Shown here: positions 1 through 7,397 of the stretch, piece by piece
How the letters are laid out: every line of letters begins with the position of its first letter
Position numbering within the stretch: the stretch's first letter is position 1
NCBI GenBank assembly: GCA_900553145.1
Contig: USCL01000039.1
Span: 1-18,808 of the forward strand
From: an uncultured Desulfovibrio sp.
Lineage (GTDB): Bacteria; Desulfobacterota; Desulfovibrionia; Desulfovibrionales; Desulfovibrionaceae
DNA: 18,808 nucleotides
Direction of reading: 5' to 3'
The notes under the pieces: model-generated
What the model was told of the DNA's origin: nothing
Database searches by the model: none
Seen by the model: the letters and a program-made list of their open reading frames with translations, nothing else
Program-made: the position numbers and the translations under genes

Positions 1-57
1 CCGGGGGAAGGGAGAAGGATGCCCTTCTTCAGAAGGGTTCCTTCTCCCTTCCCCCGG
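1..57 (-). terminator. Large two-tier hairpin 3' of the GcvT-family gene
   Basis: A perfect 19-bp outer stem (1-19 with 39-57) encloses an inner 6-bp stem (22-27 with 32-37). In the sense of the minus-strand gene the loop reads TGAA. The hairpin starts 22 nt after the stop codon, so it is a probable transcription terminator or 3'-end stabiliser. The window ends before any U-tract could be seen. It shares its architecture and the core TTCTGAAGAA with the hairpin at 18754-18808. Confidence 0.7.
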
Positions 58-79
58 CTCTCAAAATCTCTTTCCCTTC

Positions 80-1324
80 CTACAAGCTGCCCAGCTTTTT
101 GCGGGCGGTGCGGGCGGGACGGATGTCGGTCACGGTCTCAACCTGAATCTTGCGGCGCGGGTCGGCAAGCGTGAGCTTGGTGCCGTTCTCCAGCGGGCGA
201 TCCACACGGATGAAGCCGCACACAAGCCCCTTGGGCGCGAAGCCTTCCGGCTTTTCCGGGCTGGCGACACTGGTGATCACGCCGTCGACGCGCCCGATGG
301 ACACGTCCGCCACGCAGGTAAGCACGTCGCCGATGGCCTCGCCGTCCAGCAGAACCTGCGGATGCGTGTCGTGATCGGGAGAAGTCACCTTGCGGGGATC
401 AAAGCCGCAGTAGGCATAGGTATACGTGACGTTGCCGGAAGCGAGGGCTTCCTCAAGGGCGGAACGGCCAAAGAAATCCTTGGTCCAGTTGCCGTTTTCG
501 TCCTTGGGCAAAGTGAACGGCCACGGATTGTTCACAAACGGCCACGGGCCGATATCCTGCTGCGAAAGCGGAAGCACGGCGCCGGCGCGCACGGAGTCGC
601 GGGCGGCCAGACCGCAGGGGATGACGCCTTCGTCCTTCCCGGCTTCGAGGATCCGGTTCCAGATGTCCGCGACCTTATCGTAGGGAACGAAGATTTCAAA
701 GCCCTGCTCGCCGGTGTATCCGGTGCGGGACAGGAAAATGGGGGTGCCGTCGGCGAGGAATATGCCGCTCTTGGAAAGTTCGATGTCGCCCTTGAAAGAG
801 AAATAGGGCAGCTTGTCGAATACGGCTTCCGGGTCCTTGAGGAGCTTCGTCATGACGCGGACGGTGGCCGGCCCCTGAAGGTCGAGCTTGGAGTACGTCC
901 CGGCGAGATCGCGGATCGCCACGTCCTTGCCTTCGGAAGCGGTCCACGCGCGGAGCGATTCGGCGATGCGCTCGCCCTTGCCCACGTTGAGCACCACAAA
1001 GTAGCGGCCTTCGCTCAGAGGGTAGACGATGGCGTCATCCACCACGCCGCCGGATGCGTCGAGGAACGCGCCGTAAGCGGCACGCGCGCCGGACAAGGAC
1101 AAATCCTTGGTGAAGGCCCACTGGAGGGCTTCCAGCGCATCAGGGCCGGAAACCATGAGCCCGGCCATGTGCCCGATGTCGAACAGACCGGCATGCTGGA
1201 TGACGGCGAGGTGTTCCTTCACCGCGCCGGTGGGATACCAGAGCGGCATATCCCAGCCGCCGAAATCAACCAGCGTGGCGCCGAGGGCCTCATGCGCTGC
1301 GTGTAATGCCGTTTGATGCAACAT
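80..1324 (-). CDS. GcvT-family aminomethyltransferase (atypical T-protein)
   Basis: This 414-residue protein belongs to the glycine-cleavage T-protein family, which moves a one-carbon unit to tetrahydrofolate. Family hallmarks are FGGWDMP (21-27), GLFDIGHM (46-53), the Asp pair in GGVVDDAIVY (92-101) and SRTGYTGEQGFEI (199-211). It departs from classical GcvT in three places. The usual RLEAG-type segment is replaced by RAGAVLPLSQQDIG (246-259). A Trp/Pro-rich stretch follows at 260-270. The C-terminal part is about 40 residues longer than in the roughly 364-residue E. coli protein. The ATG start fits the family N-terminus and has GGAG about 8 nt upstream. No gcvH or gcvP lies in the window, so it may be a stand-alone folate-dependent demethylase rather than a glycine-cleavage component. 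The adjacent AsnC/Lrp regulator is the likely controller. The family call is firm; the substrate is unknown. Confidence 0.85.
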   Translation of the reverse strand: MLHQTALHAAHEALGATLVDFGGWDMPLWYPTGAVKEHLAVIQHAGLFDIGHMAGLMVSGPDALEALQWAFTKDLSLSGARAAYGAFLDASGGVVDDAIVYPLSEGRYFVVLNVGKGERIAESLRAWTASEGKDVAIRDLAGTYSKLDLQGPATVRVMTKLLKDPEAVFDKLPYFSFKGDIELSKSGIFLADGTPIFLSRTGYTGEQGFEIFVPYDKVADIWNRILEAGKDEGVIPCGLAARDSVRAGAVLPLSQQDIGPWPFVNNPWPFTLPKDENGNWTKDFFGRSALEEALASGNVTYTYAYCGFDPRKVTSPDHDTHPQVLLDGEAIGDVLTCVADVSIGRVDGVITSVASPEKPEGFAPKGLVCGFIRVDRPLENGTKLTLADPRRKIQVETVTDIRPARTARKKLGSL

Positions 1325-1390
1325 GAATGACTCCGTTTAACATTCCCTGTTTTTGCCAAATCCCACGCCGCTTGCGCGACGTCAGAAAGC

Positions 1391-1438
1391 CGGCGGGACA
1401 CCCCGCCGACTCGAAAAACCGCAGGCCGCCAAAGCGGC
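1391..1438 (-). terminator. Tandem small hairpins after the AsnC/Lrp gene
   Basis: Directly after the regulator's TAG stop, the minus strand can form GCCGC-TTTG-GCGGC. Alternatively CCGC pairs with a second GCGG that is followed by five T (1414-1418). A further hairpin, CGGCGGG-loop-CCCGCCG (1391-1408), comes next. This could be a weak terminator or attenuator separating the regulator from the GcvT-family gene. The stems are short, so read-through is likely. Confidence 0.35.
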
Positions 1439-1890
1439 TACAGAATATAGGGCACCTTCAGGCTGAATCCCTTATAGACGATAAAGGTTTCAATGGAGGA
1501 CACCCTGTCGTGACATTTGGAGAATTCGTTGGTGTAGAAATCCAGCAGGCCGAACTCCTCATTGAGGAGCACGGTCAGGATAAGGTCATGCCGCCCCGTC
1601 AGGACGGCCACGGAAACCACGCCCCGCAGGTGCGAGAACACTTCGCCTTCGCCCACAAGATCCGGAGAGCGGAGCTTGATCGCCACCAGCGCCAGCGTGT
1701 GCCCGGGAAGCTTTTCCACATCAACCTGCCCGCAGATGTCCAACACGCCGTCTTCGATGAGCCGGGCGGCGCGGGTACGGACGGTCACTTCGGAAAGCCC
1801 CAGCTCCGCGGCGATGTCGCGGAAAGAGGCGCGGCCATTCCGCAGCGCTTTGATAATTGCCAGATTGGTTTCGTCGAGCTTGATTTTCAT
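1438..1890 (-). CDS. AsnC/Lrp-family transcriptional regulator
   Basis: This 150-residue protein has an N-terminal winged helix-turn-helix (about 5-50, with FRDIAAELGLSEVTVRTRA at 23-41) and a C-terminal RAM effector/oligomerisation domain (about 64-145, with VLTGRHDLILTV at 96-107). That is the normal Lrp/AsnC size. Members form dimers to octamers and sense amino acids or related metabolites. The frame is open to position 1959, but MKIKLDETNLAII at 1890 matches the family start, so the upstream residues are treated as leader; the SD (CGGAA) is weak. It sits 113 bp upstream of the GcvT-family gene on the same strand, suggesting control of that gene and of itself. The ligand cannot be told from sequence. 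Confidence 0.87.
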   Translation of the reverse strand: MKIKLDETNLAIIKALRNGRASFRDIAAELGLSEVTVRTRAARLIEDGVLDICGQVDVEKLPGHTLALVAIKLRSPDLVGEGEVFSHLRGVVSVAVLTGRHDLILTVLLNEEFGLLDFYTNEFSKCHDRVSSIETFIVYKGFSLKVPYIL

Positions 1891-1977
1891 GACATTCCGA
1901 TAGGTCGGGGGACTTGCGAAAGCCGGGATACATTCCCAGAACCAGTACGCTTTTTGCAAGAACTTTCCTTTCGAAAA

Positions 1978-2006
1978 AGGATAGTCCTTTTCATTTTTTT
2001 ATTCAA
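1978..2006 (-). promoter_or_regulatory. Candidate promoter of the AsnC/Lrp gene with overlapping palindrome
   Basis: On the minus strand TTGAAT (2001-2006) and TATCCT (1978-1983) are separated by exactly 17 bp; each matches the sigma70 consensus at 4 of 6 positions. An inverted repeat (GAAAAAGGA / TCCTTTTC, 1973-1992) covers the -10, as an autoregulatory operator would. The predicted transcript has a leader of about 80 nt. This is inferred from position and sequence only. Confidence 0.4.
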
Positions 2007-2202
2007 CAGAAATTCCTTATTTCTCTTTTGTTAACGACATTTTTCACAGGTAATCCCCGCCATTGCGCCTTTCCCGGAAAAAACAATAAAACGACATGAA
2101 AGACGCCATTTGCAGGTTGTTTTTTCCCTTAAAAGCATCATTTGGGCGAAAACGGCGTCAGCATCCGGCATCAAGATTTTCTCCAAAACCTTTACTCCGA
2201 TC

Positions 2203-2241
2203 CCCAAAAAACGCAGGGAAAACGCCTCCCTTCTTTTTGGG
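2203..2241. repeat. Nested inverted repeat (possible RNA hairpin)
   Basis: An outer 8-bp stem, CCCAAAAA (2203-2210) with TTTTTGGG (2234-2241), encloses an inner 5-bp stem, AGGGA (2215-2219) with TCCCT (2227-2231). On the minus strand the inner stem is followed three bases later by a run of T, which is weakly terminator-like. There is no gene for it to terminate, so its role is unknown. Confidence 0.45.
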
Positions 2242-2484
2242 CATCCCCGCGCACGGGCAACCGCCCCGCGCGACAAGCCGGCCCCTCCTTTCCCCCCGGC
2301 GTGCAAGCCCCCCAAGCGCCTTTTCAATGTAGGCAGATCCTTCGCTCAAGCGGTATCGGCAAGGAATCATACGACGGATACCCCATCCCCCTTGATATTC
2401 GCGTTCCGTTTCGGCATTCTTGCTTTCTGAAAAAGGACGCAATCATACATATGTGAATAGACAACCGCACATGCAAAGGACCCT

Positions 2485-4176
2485 ATGCTGCATAACGTCG
2501 ATCTCATCCTGACGCTTGCCGGTGGCCTGAGCGCAGCCCTCGTGCTCGGATTCATCACTCAAAAACTGCGCATGTCCCCCATTGTGGGCTATCTGCTGGC
2601 AGGCATCATCGTAGGCCCCTATTCCCCCGGTTTCGTCGCCGATGCGGACACGGCTTCCCAGTGCGCGGAAATCGGCATCATCCTGCTCATGTTCGGCGTG
2701 GGCCTCCATTTCCATCTCAAGGATCTGCTGGCCGTCCAGCGCATCGTCCTGCCCGGCGCGGCCGCCCAGATCGGCGCGGCGACCTTGCTCGGCATGATCG
2801 TGTCGCACGGTTTCGGCTGGTCATGGACCGCCGGGGCCGTTTTCGGCATGGCCATATCCGTCGCCAGTACGGTCGTCCTGACGCGCGTCCTCTCCGACAA
2901 CAAGGCGCTGCACACCACCACGGGCCACGTGGCCCTCGGCTGGCTGGTGGTGGAAGACCTCTTCACCATCCTGCTGCTGGTGCTTCTGCCCGCCATCGTG
3001 GGCGGCAACGAACAGTCCGAAAGCGTCTGGCACGTCCTCGGCATCACGACGCTGAAACTCGGGGCCCTCGTGGTCTTCGCGCTGGTCGTCGGACAGCGTA
3101 TCATCCCGAAACTCCTTGCCTATGTGGCCCGTACCGGCACCCGGGATCTCTTTACCCTCGCCGTGCTCGTCCTAGCCCTCGGCGTGGCCGTGGGCGCGGC
3201 CAATTTCTTCGGCGCCTCCATGGCCCTCGGCGCCTTCCTCAGCGGCATGGTCGTCGGCCAATCCGAATTCAGCTCACAGGCGGCCGCCGAGGCCCTGCCC
3301 ATGCGCGACGCCTTCGCCGTCCTCTTTTTCGTTTCCGTGGGGATGCTGTTCAACCCCGCCTCGCTTATCAACGACTGGCCCCTTATCCTCGCCACGCTCG
3401 GGATCGTCCTCATCGGCAAACCTCTGGCCGCCTTCATTGTGGTCAAGCTCTTCGGCAAGCCTTTGCGCATGGCCCTCTCCGTATCGGTCGCGCTGGCGCA
3501 GATTGGCGAATTTTCCTTCATCCTCGCCGCGATGGGCGTGAGTTTCGGCGTGCTGCCTCAAGAAGCCTCCAGCGCAATCATCGTGACGGCGATCGTTTCC
3601 ATTACCCTCAACCCCCTGCTCTACCGGCGCATCAACGCGGCGGCCCACTGGCTGGAATCCAAAGGCCTCGGGCTTCCCCGTCTCGACGAAAACGAACTTT
3701 CCCATCCCGAAGGCGCGCAGCGCATCATCGTTGTGGGATATGGCCCCGTGGGCAAGCAACTCGCGGGCATCCTCCGCGACAACAACCTTGACGTCGTGGT
3801 CGTCGAGATGAACATCGATACCGTACGGCGGGTCAGCGCGCTCGGCGAGAAGATCATCTACGGCGACGCCACCCAGCGCGAAGTCCTGCTCCATGCGGGC
3901 GCGGAAAAAGCCGAAGGGCTCATCATTTCCTCGTCGAGCGCCCCTGCGGGCGAAATCGTGGAAGTCGCCCGCGCCATCAATCCAAACCTGCGCATCCTCG
4001 TCCACACCACCTACCTGCGCGTGGCGGAAAACCTCAAGGCAGAGGGCGTATCCGCCGTCTTCTCCGGCGAGCGTGAAGTGGCCGTCGCCATGACCGAGCA
4101 CCTGATGCGCGATTTCGGCGCCACGGACGAACAGATCGACCGCGAACGCCGCAAGCTCCGCGAGAGCATGGCCTGA
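2485..4176 (+). CDS. ybaL: YbaL/KefB-type cation:proton antiporter (CPA2) with RCK domain
   Basis: This 563-residue inner-membrane protein closely follows E. coli YbaL (about 558 aa). The N-terminal Na+/H+-exchanger domain (about 5-390) has multiple membrane segments and the phrases KLRMSPIVGYLLAGIIVGP, LLMFGVGLHF, GWLVVEDL and RDAFAVLFFVSVGMLF. A cytoplasmic TrkA-N/RCK domain follows, with the dinucleotide-binding GYGPVG (418-423), an acidic residue ending beta-2 (E441) and GDAT (460-463). The family exchanges K+ or another monovalent cation for protons, gated by bound nucleotide. No KefF/KefG-type ancillary flavoprotein gene is adjacent. AAAGGA at 2475-2480 supports the ATG start. A perfect intrinsic terminator follows, so the gene is probably monocistronic. 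The ion transported cannot be read from sequence. Confidence 0.92.
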   Translation: MLHNVDLILTLAGGLSAALVLGFITQKLRMSPIVGYLLAGIIVGPYSPGFVADADTASQCAEIGIILLMFGVGLHFHLKDLLAVQRIVLPGAAAQIGAATLLGMIVSHGFGWSWTAGAVFGMAISVASTVVLTRVLSDNKALHTTTGHVALGWLVVEDLFTILLLVLLPAIVGGNEQSESVWHVLGITTLKLGALVVFALVVGQRIIPKLLAYVARTGTRDLFTLAVLVLALGVAVGAANFFGASMALGAFLSGMVVGQSEFSSQAAAEALPMRDAFAVLFFVSVGMLFNPASLINDWPLILATLGIVLIGKPLAAFIVVKLFGKPLRMALSVSVALAQIGEFSFILAAMGVSFGVLPQEASSAIIVTAIVSITLNPLLYRRINAAAHWLESKGLGLPRLDENELSHPEGAQRIIVVGYGPVGKQLAGILRDNNLDVVVVEMNIDTVRRVSALGEKIIYGDATQREVLLHAGAEKAEGLIISSSSAPAGEIVEVARAINPNLRILVHTTYLRVAENLKAEGVSAVFSGEREVAVAMTEHLMRDFGATDEQIDRERRKLRESMA

Positions 4177-4203
4177 GCTCCTCAACGTACCGTACAAGCA
4201 CAA

Positions 4204-4238
4204 ACTGTGAAGGCCAAACGCCTTCACAGTTTTTTTCT
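4204..4238 (+). terminator. Intrinsic terminator of the antiporter gene
   Basis: A 13-bp perfect stem (4204-4216 with 4222-4234, core CTGTGAAGGC / GCCTTCACAG) with the loop CAAAC runs into seven T (4232-4238). This is a textbook Rho-independent terminator, 27 nt after the stop codon. Confidence 0.95.
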
Positions 4239-4416
4239 GAACAAGGACGCCACGTTTTCTCTTTTCCCTTTTCCGGCTTCCGCCCTTCCCCGTCTCTTCA
4301 TTTTTGCAAAAGTGTCGCATCTGCATCAGATTTGTCGGCCACAAACATCTAAAGTCCGCGGAAACATCACGATCGCCCGTTCTTTCACAATCGGCGGGCA
4401 CCCTGAGGAGAAAACC

Positions 4417-5298
4417 ATGACCGTATCCAAGAACGTGCTGGTGGCGTTGCTGATACTGAGCTACGCAACGTGGGGCGGCGGCATGATCGCCATGAAGTAC
4501 GCGTTCGAGTCGTTTACCGCCATGCAGGTGGTCTTCGCCCGCGTGGCGTTCGCCGGGGTCATCTATCTGGCGCTGTACCGCCTGTGGAGCAAGATCCCCT
4601 ATCAAAAAGGCGACTGGAAGTATTTGCTGGCCATGGTCCTGTTCGAACCCTGCCTGTTCTTCCTCTGCGAAACCTTTGCCATGACCTATACCACGGCATC
4701 GCAGGGCGGCGTCATCGCGGCCTGTTTCCCCCTCTGCACCGCCGTCGCCGCATGGCTGTTCCTCGGCGAAAAACTGACCAAGAAGACCATCATCGCCATG
4801 CTGCTCGCCGTGGCGGGCGTCGCCGGGGCTTCCCTCGCCGCCGAAAGCTCGGATCAGGCGTCCAACCCCGTCCTCGGCAACCTGCTCATGGTCGGGGCCG
4901 TCCTGTCCGCGACGGGCTACGCCGTGTGCGTGCGCTTCATCTCGCGCCGCTACTCCTTCCTGAGCATTTCCGCCATTCAGGCGCTCGGCGGGACCATCGT
5001 GTTCCTCCCCTTCGTGATGTTGACGCCCATGCCCGTCAACGTCACCATGCCCGCAATCGGCGGCCTGCTCTATATGGGACTCGGCGTGGGCTTCCTCGTA
5101 TACTTGAGCTTCAATTTCGCCCTCAAGCATCTTGAAGCGGGCATCGTCGCCCTCTTCGGCAACCTTATCCCCGTATTCACCCTCATTTTCGCCTTTACCA
5201 TCCTCGGGGAACGCCTCACGCTGGCTCAGACCCTCGGCGTCGGGCTCACCTTCGTCGGCGTCATCATCGCGGCCCTGCCGGAAAAACAACGGCGATAA
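4417..5298 (+). CDS. EamA-family (DMT superfamily) transporter
   Basis: This 293-residue protein has about ten hydrophobic helices in two homologous EamA halves (roughly 5-140 and 150-288). Family-like signals are the N-terminal YATWGGGMIAMKYA, ARVAFAGVIYLAL in helix 2, the first-half end with LGEKLT, and the second-half ALFGNLIPVFTLIFAFTILGERLT. Members are inner-membrane exporters of amino acids, metabolites or drugs; the substrate here is unknown. The frame is open upstream to 4207, inside the antiporter's terminator. The ATG at 4417 has AGGAG six nt before it and begins where the family normally starts. With a terminator upstream, the gene needs its own promoter in 4240-4400; I did not find a strong one. 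It converges on the atp operon. Confidence 0.9.
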   Translation: MTVSKNVLVALLILSYATWGGGMIAMKYAFESFTAMQVVFARVAFAGVIYLALYRLWSKIPYQKGDWKYLLAMVLFEPCLFFLCETFAMTYTTASQGGVIAACFPLCTAVAAWLFLGEKLTKKTIIAMLLAVAGVAGASLAAESSDQASNPVLGNLLMVGAVLSATGYAVCVRFISRRYSFLSISAIQALGGTIVFLPFVMLTPMPVNVTMPAIGGLLYMGLGVGFLVYLSFNFALKHLEAGIVALFGNLIPVFTLIFAFTILGERLTLAQTLGVGLTFVGVIIAALPEKQRR

Positions 5299-5305
5299 CA
5301 AATCA

Positions 5306-5337
5306 AGGGAGGGAGCATTCCGCACTGCCCCCTCCCT
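5306..5337 (+). terminator. Possible terminator hairpin of the EamA gene
   Basis: AGGGAGGG (5306-5313) pairs perfectly with CCCTCCCT (5330-5337). One mismatch and an inner GC/GC pair surround a loop of about 10 nt. The hairpin begins 7 nt after the stop. The following U-tract is poor (CTTCC), so intrinsic termination may be weak. Confidence 0.5.
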
Positions 5338-5339
5338 CT

Positions 5340-5500
5340 TCCGCATAAAGCGGCACACATTTCCCCCAACGACACCTGCAAACCCAAAGCCCCATTCCAT
5401 AACCTCCCGCCACATCCCCTCAAATTCCTTGCGGCCTCCCTGCCTCCCTCACTATCTCCCCCTCCCCAATCTTCCTCTTCCCCTAATCCAACGCCCAAAC
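5340..5500 (+). promoter_or_regulatory. C-rich, G-poor tract, candidate Rho-utilisation region
   Basis: The plus strand downstream of the EamA gene is strikingly rich in C and poor in G, especially 5398-5500, with only about six G in some 100 bases and many CTCCC-type runs. C>G RNA bubbles of this kind are typical Rho loading sites. It could finish termination of the EamA transcript before it collides with the convergent atp operon. This is inference. Confidence 0.3.
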
Positions 5501-5501
5501 G

Positions 5502-5530
5502 AAAAGGCGCGGAGCCGAAACTCCGCGCCC
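5502..5530 (-). terminator. Intrinsic terminator of the atp operon
   Basis: On the minus strand GGCGCGGAG pairs with CTCCGCGCC (5506-5514 with 5521-5529) around a 6-nt loop, followed by TTTT (5502-5505). It lies 24 nt past the atpC stop and marks the operon end. Confidence 0.95.
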
Positions 5531-5553
5531 TATCAGTCATGAGGCAAGGCCAC

Positions 5554-5958
5554 TTAAGCCAGTGATGCGATATGCAGCCGCTCCACAGCGCGCTGGAGAG
5601 CGAGATGCGCCCGGATCATATCCGTTTCGGCAGCCTTGGCGACCAAACGCGCTTCCGCACGTTCCCGTGCCGCATTGGCGCGGGCGATGTCAATGTCCTC
5701 ACCACGCTCGGCCGATTCGGCCAAGATGGTAAGCTTGTTGTCGGAAACCTCGGCGAATCCGCCGGAGACGAACACGTGTTCCGTCTTCCCGTCGATACGG
5801 AAATAGAGGTCGCCGATAGCCAAAGCGGACAGAAGCGCGATGTGATGCGGCAGGACGCCGAATTCACCTTCGATACCCGGAACACCGACGTAATCCACGG
5901 TCTGGCTGACCACAACTTTGTCAGGTGTGACGATTTCGAGCTGAAGCGTGGATTCCAT
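5554..5958 (-). CDS. atpC: F1F0 ATP synthase epsilon subunit
   Basis: This 134-residue protein is the small F1 subunit that sits with gamma on the central stalk and can inhibit ATP hydrolysis. The N-terminal beta-sandwich (about 1-85) begins LQLEIVTPDKVV and contains the family phrases GEFGVLPHH and VSGGFAEVSDNKLTILAE. The C-terminal helical hairpin (about 86-134) is Ala/Arg/Glu-rich. Length is normal. The ATG has AGGAG upstream, placed over the end of atpD; the gap to atpD is 9 nt. It is the last gene before the operon terminator. Confidence 0.97.
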   Translation of the reverse strand: MESTLQLEIVTPDKVVVSQTVDYVGVPGIEGEFGVLPHHIALLSALAIGDLYFRIDGKTEHVFVSGGFAEVSDNKLTILAESAERGEDIDIARANAARERAEARLVAKAAETDMIRAHLALQRAVERLHIASLA

Positions 5959-5967
5959 ATCAGGCTC

Positions 5968-7380
5968 CTAGTTTTCCTGGCGCTTCTGGTACTTGGCCAG
6001 AGCCATATCGATATCGCCCACCATGTAGAAGTCGTCTTCCGCAAGGTGGTCATAGTCGCCGTCCAGAATGCCCTTGAAGGCCTTGACCGTGGCTTCCAGC
6101 TTCACATAGACGCCGGGAGTGCCGGTAAAGGTTTCGGCCACATGGAAGGGCTGCGACAGGAAGCGCTGGATACGGCGGGCGCGGGCCACGACGAGCTTGT
6201 CGTCGTCGGACAGTTCGTCCATGCCGAGGATGGCAATGATATCCTGAAGTTCTTTGTACTTCTGCAACACCTGCTGCACGCCGCGAGCCACGCCGTAGTG
6301 CTCTTCACCCACAACGTTGGGGTCAAGGATACGGGAGGTGGAGTCAAGCGGGTCCACGGCGGGATAAATGCCCAATTCCGCAATCTGACGGGAAAGCACG
6401 AGCGTACCGTCAAGGTGCGAGAACGTGGTCGCCGGAGCCGGGTCGGTCAAGTCGTCGGCGGGAACGTACACGGCCTGCACCGAGGTGATGGACCCCTTGT
6501 TGGTGGAGGTAATGCGTTCCTGCAACGAACCGAGGTCGGTGCCGAGGGTGGGCTGGTAACCCACCGCGGAGGGCATGCGGCCGAGCAGGGCCGACACTTC
6601 CGAACCAGCCTGCGTGAAACGGAAGATGTTGTCGATGAACAGCAGCACGTCCTGATTTTCCTCGTCACGGAAGTATTCCGCGCAGGTGAGGGCGGTCAGG
6701 GCCACGCGGGCACGGGCTCCCGGAGGCTCGTTCATCTGGCCGTACACGAGGGCGGCTTTCTCAAGAACGCCCGCATCCTTCATTTCATGATACAAGTCGT
6801 TCCCTTCACGGGTACGTTCGCCAACACCGGCGAACACGGAGATACCGCCGTGCTGCTTCGCGATGTTGTTGATCATTTCCATGAGGATAACGGTCTTGCC
6901 CACGCCGGCGCCGCCGAACAGGCCCATCTTGCCGCCCTTCGGGAAGGGGACGAGCAGGTCCACGACCTTGATGCCGGTTTCAAGCAGTTCCACCGAAGTG
7001 TTCTGCTCCACGAAGCTCGGGGCTTCGCGGTGGATGGGCAGATATTTTTCAGCCTTGATGGGGCCCATTTCGTCAACGGGACGGCCCACCACGTTCATGA
7101 TGCGCCCAAGAGACGCCGAGCCCACCGGGGCCATGATCGGCTTGCCGGTGTCCACGACGTCCATGCCGCGAACAAGACCTTCGGTCGCGTCCATGGCGAT
7201 GGTGCGTACAACGTCGTCGCCCAAGTGCTGGGCCACTTCGCAGATCAGATCAGGCGCATCGCTATTGTTGGGGTTTTTGATTTCCAGAGCGGTCAGGATG
7301 TTTGGCAGATGACCGTCGGGAAACGCCACGTCAACGACTGCGCCGATGACCTGAACGATTTTGCCGATGTTTTCACTCAT
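5968..7380 (-). CDS. atpD: F1F0 ATP synthase beta subunit
   Basis: This 470-residue protein is the catalytic subunit of F1. It shows the P-loop GGAGVGKT (156-163), the catalytic-glutamate segment GERTREGND (187-195), the Walker B region LLFIDNIFRF (246-255) and the regulatory DELSDDD loop (388-394). Length and all key motifs are standard, with no sign of truncation. The ATG start has GGGAG about 12 nt upstream, over the atpG stop codon. It lies between atpG (17-nt gap) and atpC (9-nt gap), the usual order. Sequence alone does not settle whether the enzyme couples to H+ or Na+, because the a and c subunits are not in the window. Confidence 0.98.
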   Translation of the reverse strand: MSENIGKIVQVIGAVVDVAFPDGHLPNILTALEIKNPNNSDAPDLICEVAQHLGDDVVRTIAMDATEGLVRGMDVVDTGKPIMAPVGSASLGRIMNVVGRPVDEMGPIKAEKYLPIHREAPSFVEQNTSVELLETGIKVVDLLVPFPKGGKMGLFGGAGVGKTVILMEMINNIAKQHGGISVFAGVGERTREGNDLYHEMKDAGVLEKAALVYGQMNEPPGARARVALTALTCAEYFRDEENQDVLLFIDNIFRFTQAGSEVSALLGRMPSAVGYQPTLGTDLGSLQERITSTNKGSITSVQAVYVPADDLTDPAPATTFSHLDGTLVLSRQIAELGIYPAVDPLDSTSRILDPNVVGEEHYGVARGVQQVLQKYKELQDIIAILGMDELSDDDKLVVARARRIQRFLSQPFHVAETFTGTPGVYVKLEATVKAFKGILDGDYDHLAEDDFYMVGDIDMALAKYQKRQEN

Positions 7381-7397
7381 AACGATTGCTCGCTCCC

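Larger units (their letters stand above)
1891..2484. other. 594-bp intergenic region between divergent genes
   Basis: This gap separates the minus-strand regulator from the plus-strand antiporter and must hold both promoters. The part next to the regulator (about 1950-2150) is AT-rich. I see no convincing gene: short open frames here lack a ribosome site and any family resemblance. No clear antiporter promoter stood out. A nested hairpin lies at 2203-2241. Confidence 0.5.

Noticed and set aside
2031..2442. Several short open frames on both strands in the gap before the antiporter.
   Set aside because: Mutually overlapping, Arg/Pro-rich, no good ribosome site, no recognisable domain.
4207..5298. 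A 363-residue version of the EamA protein starting at 4207.
   Set aside because: The extra N-terminus is translated from the antiporter's intrinsic terminator and spacer; the ATG at 4417 has a good ribosome site.
3274..5415. A 713-codon open frame on the minus strand opposite the antiporter and EamA genes.
   Set aside because: It spans two clear genes and the terminator between them on the other strand, is low-complexity His/Glu/Gly-rich, and matches no family; it is an artefact of GC-rich codon use.
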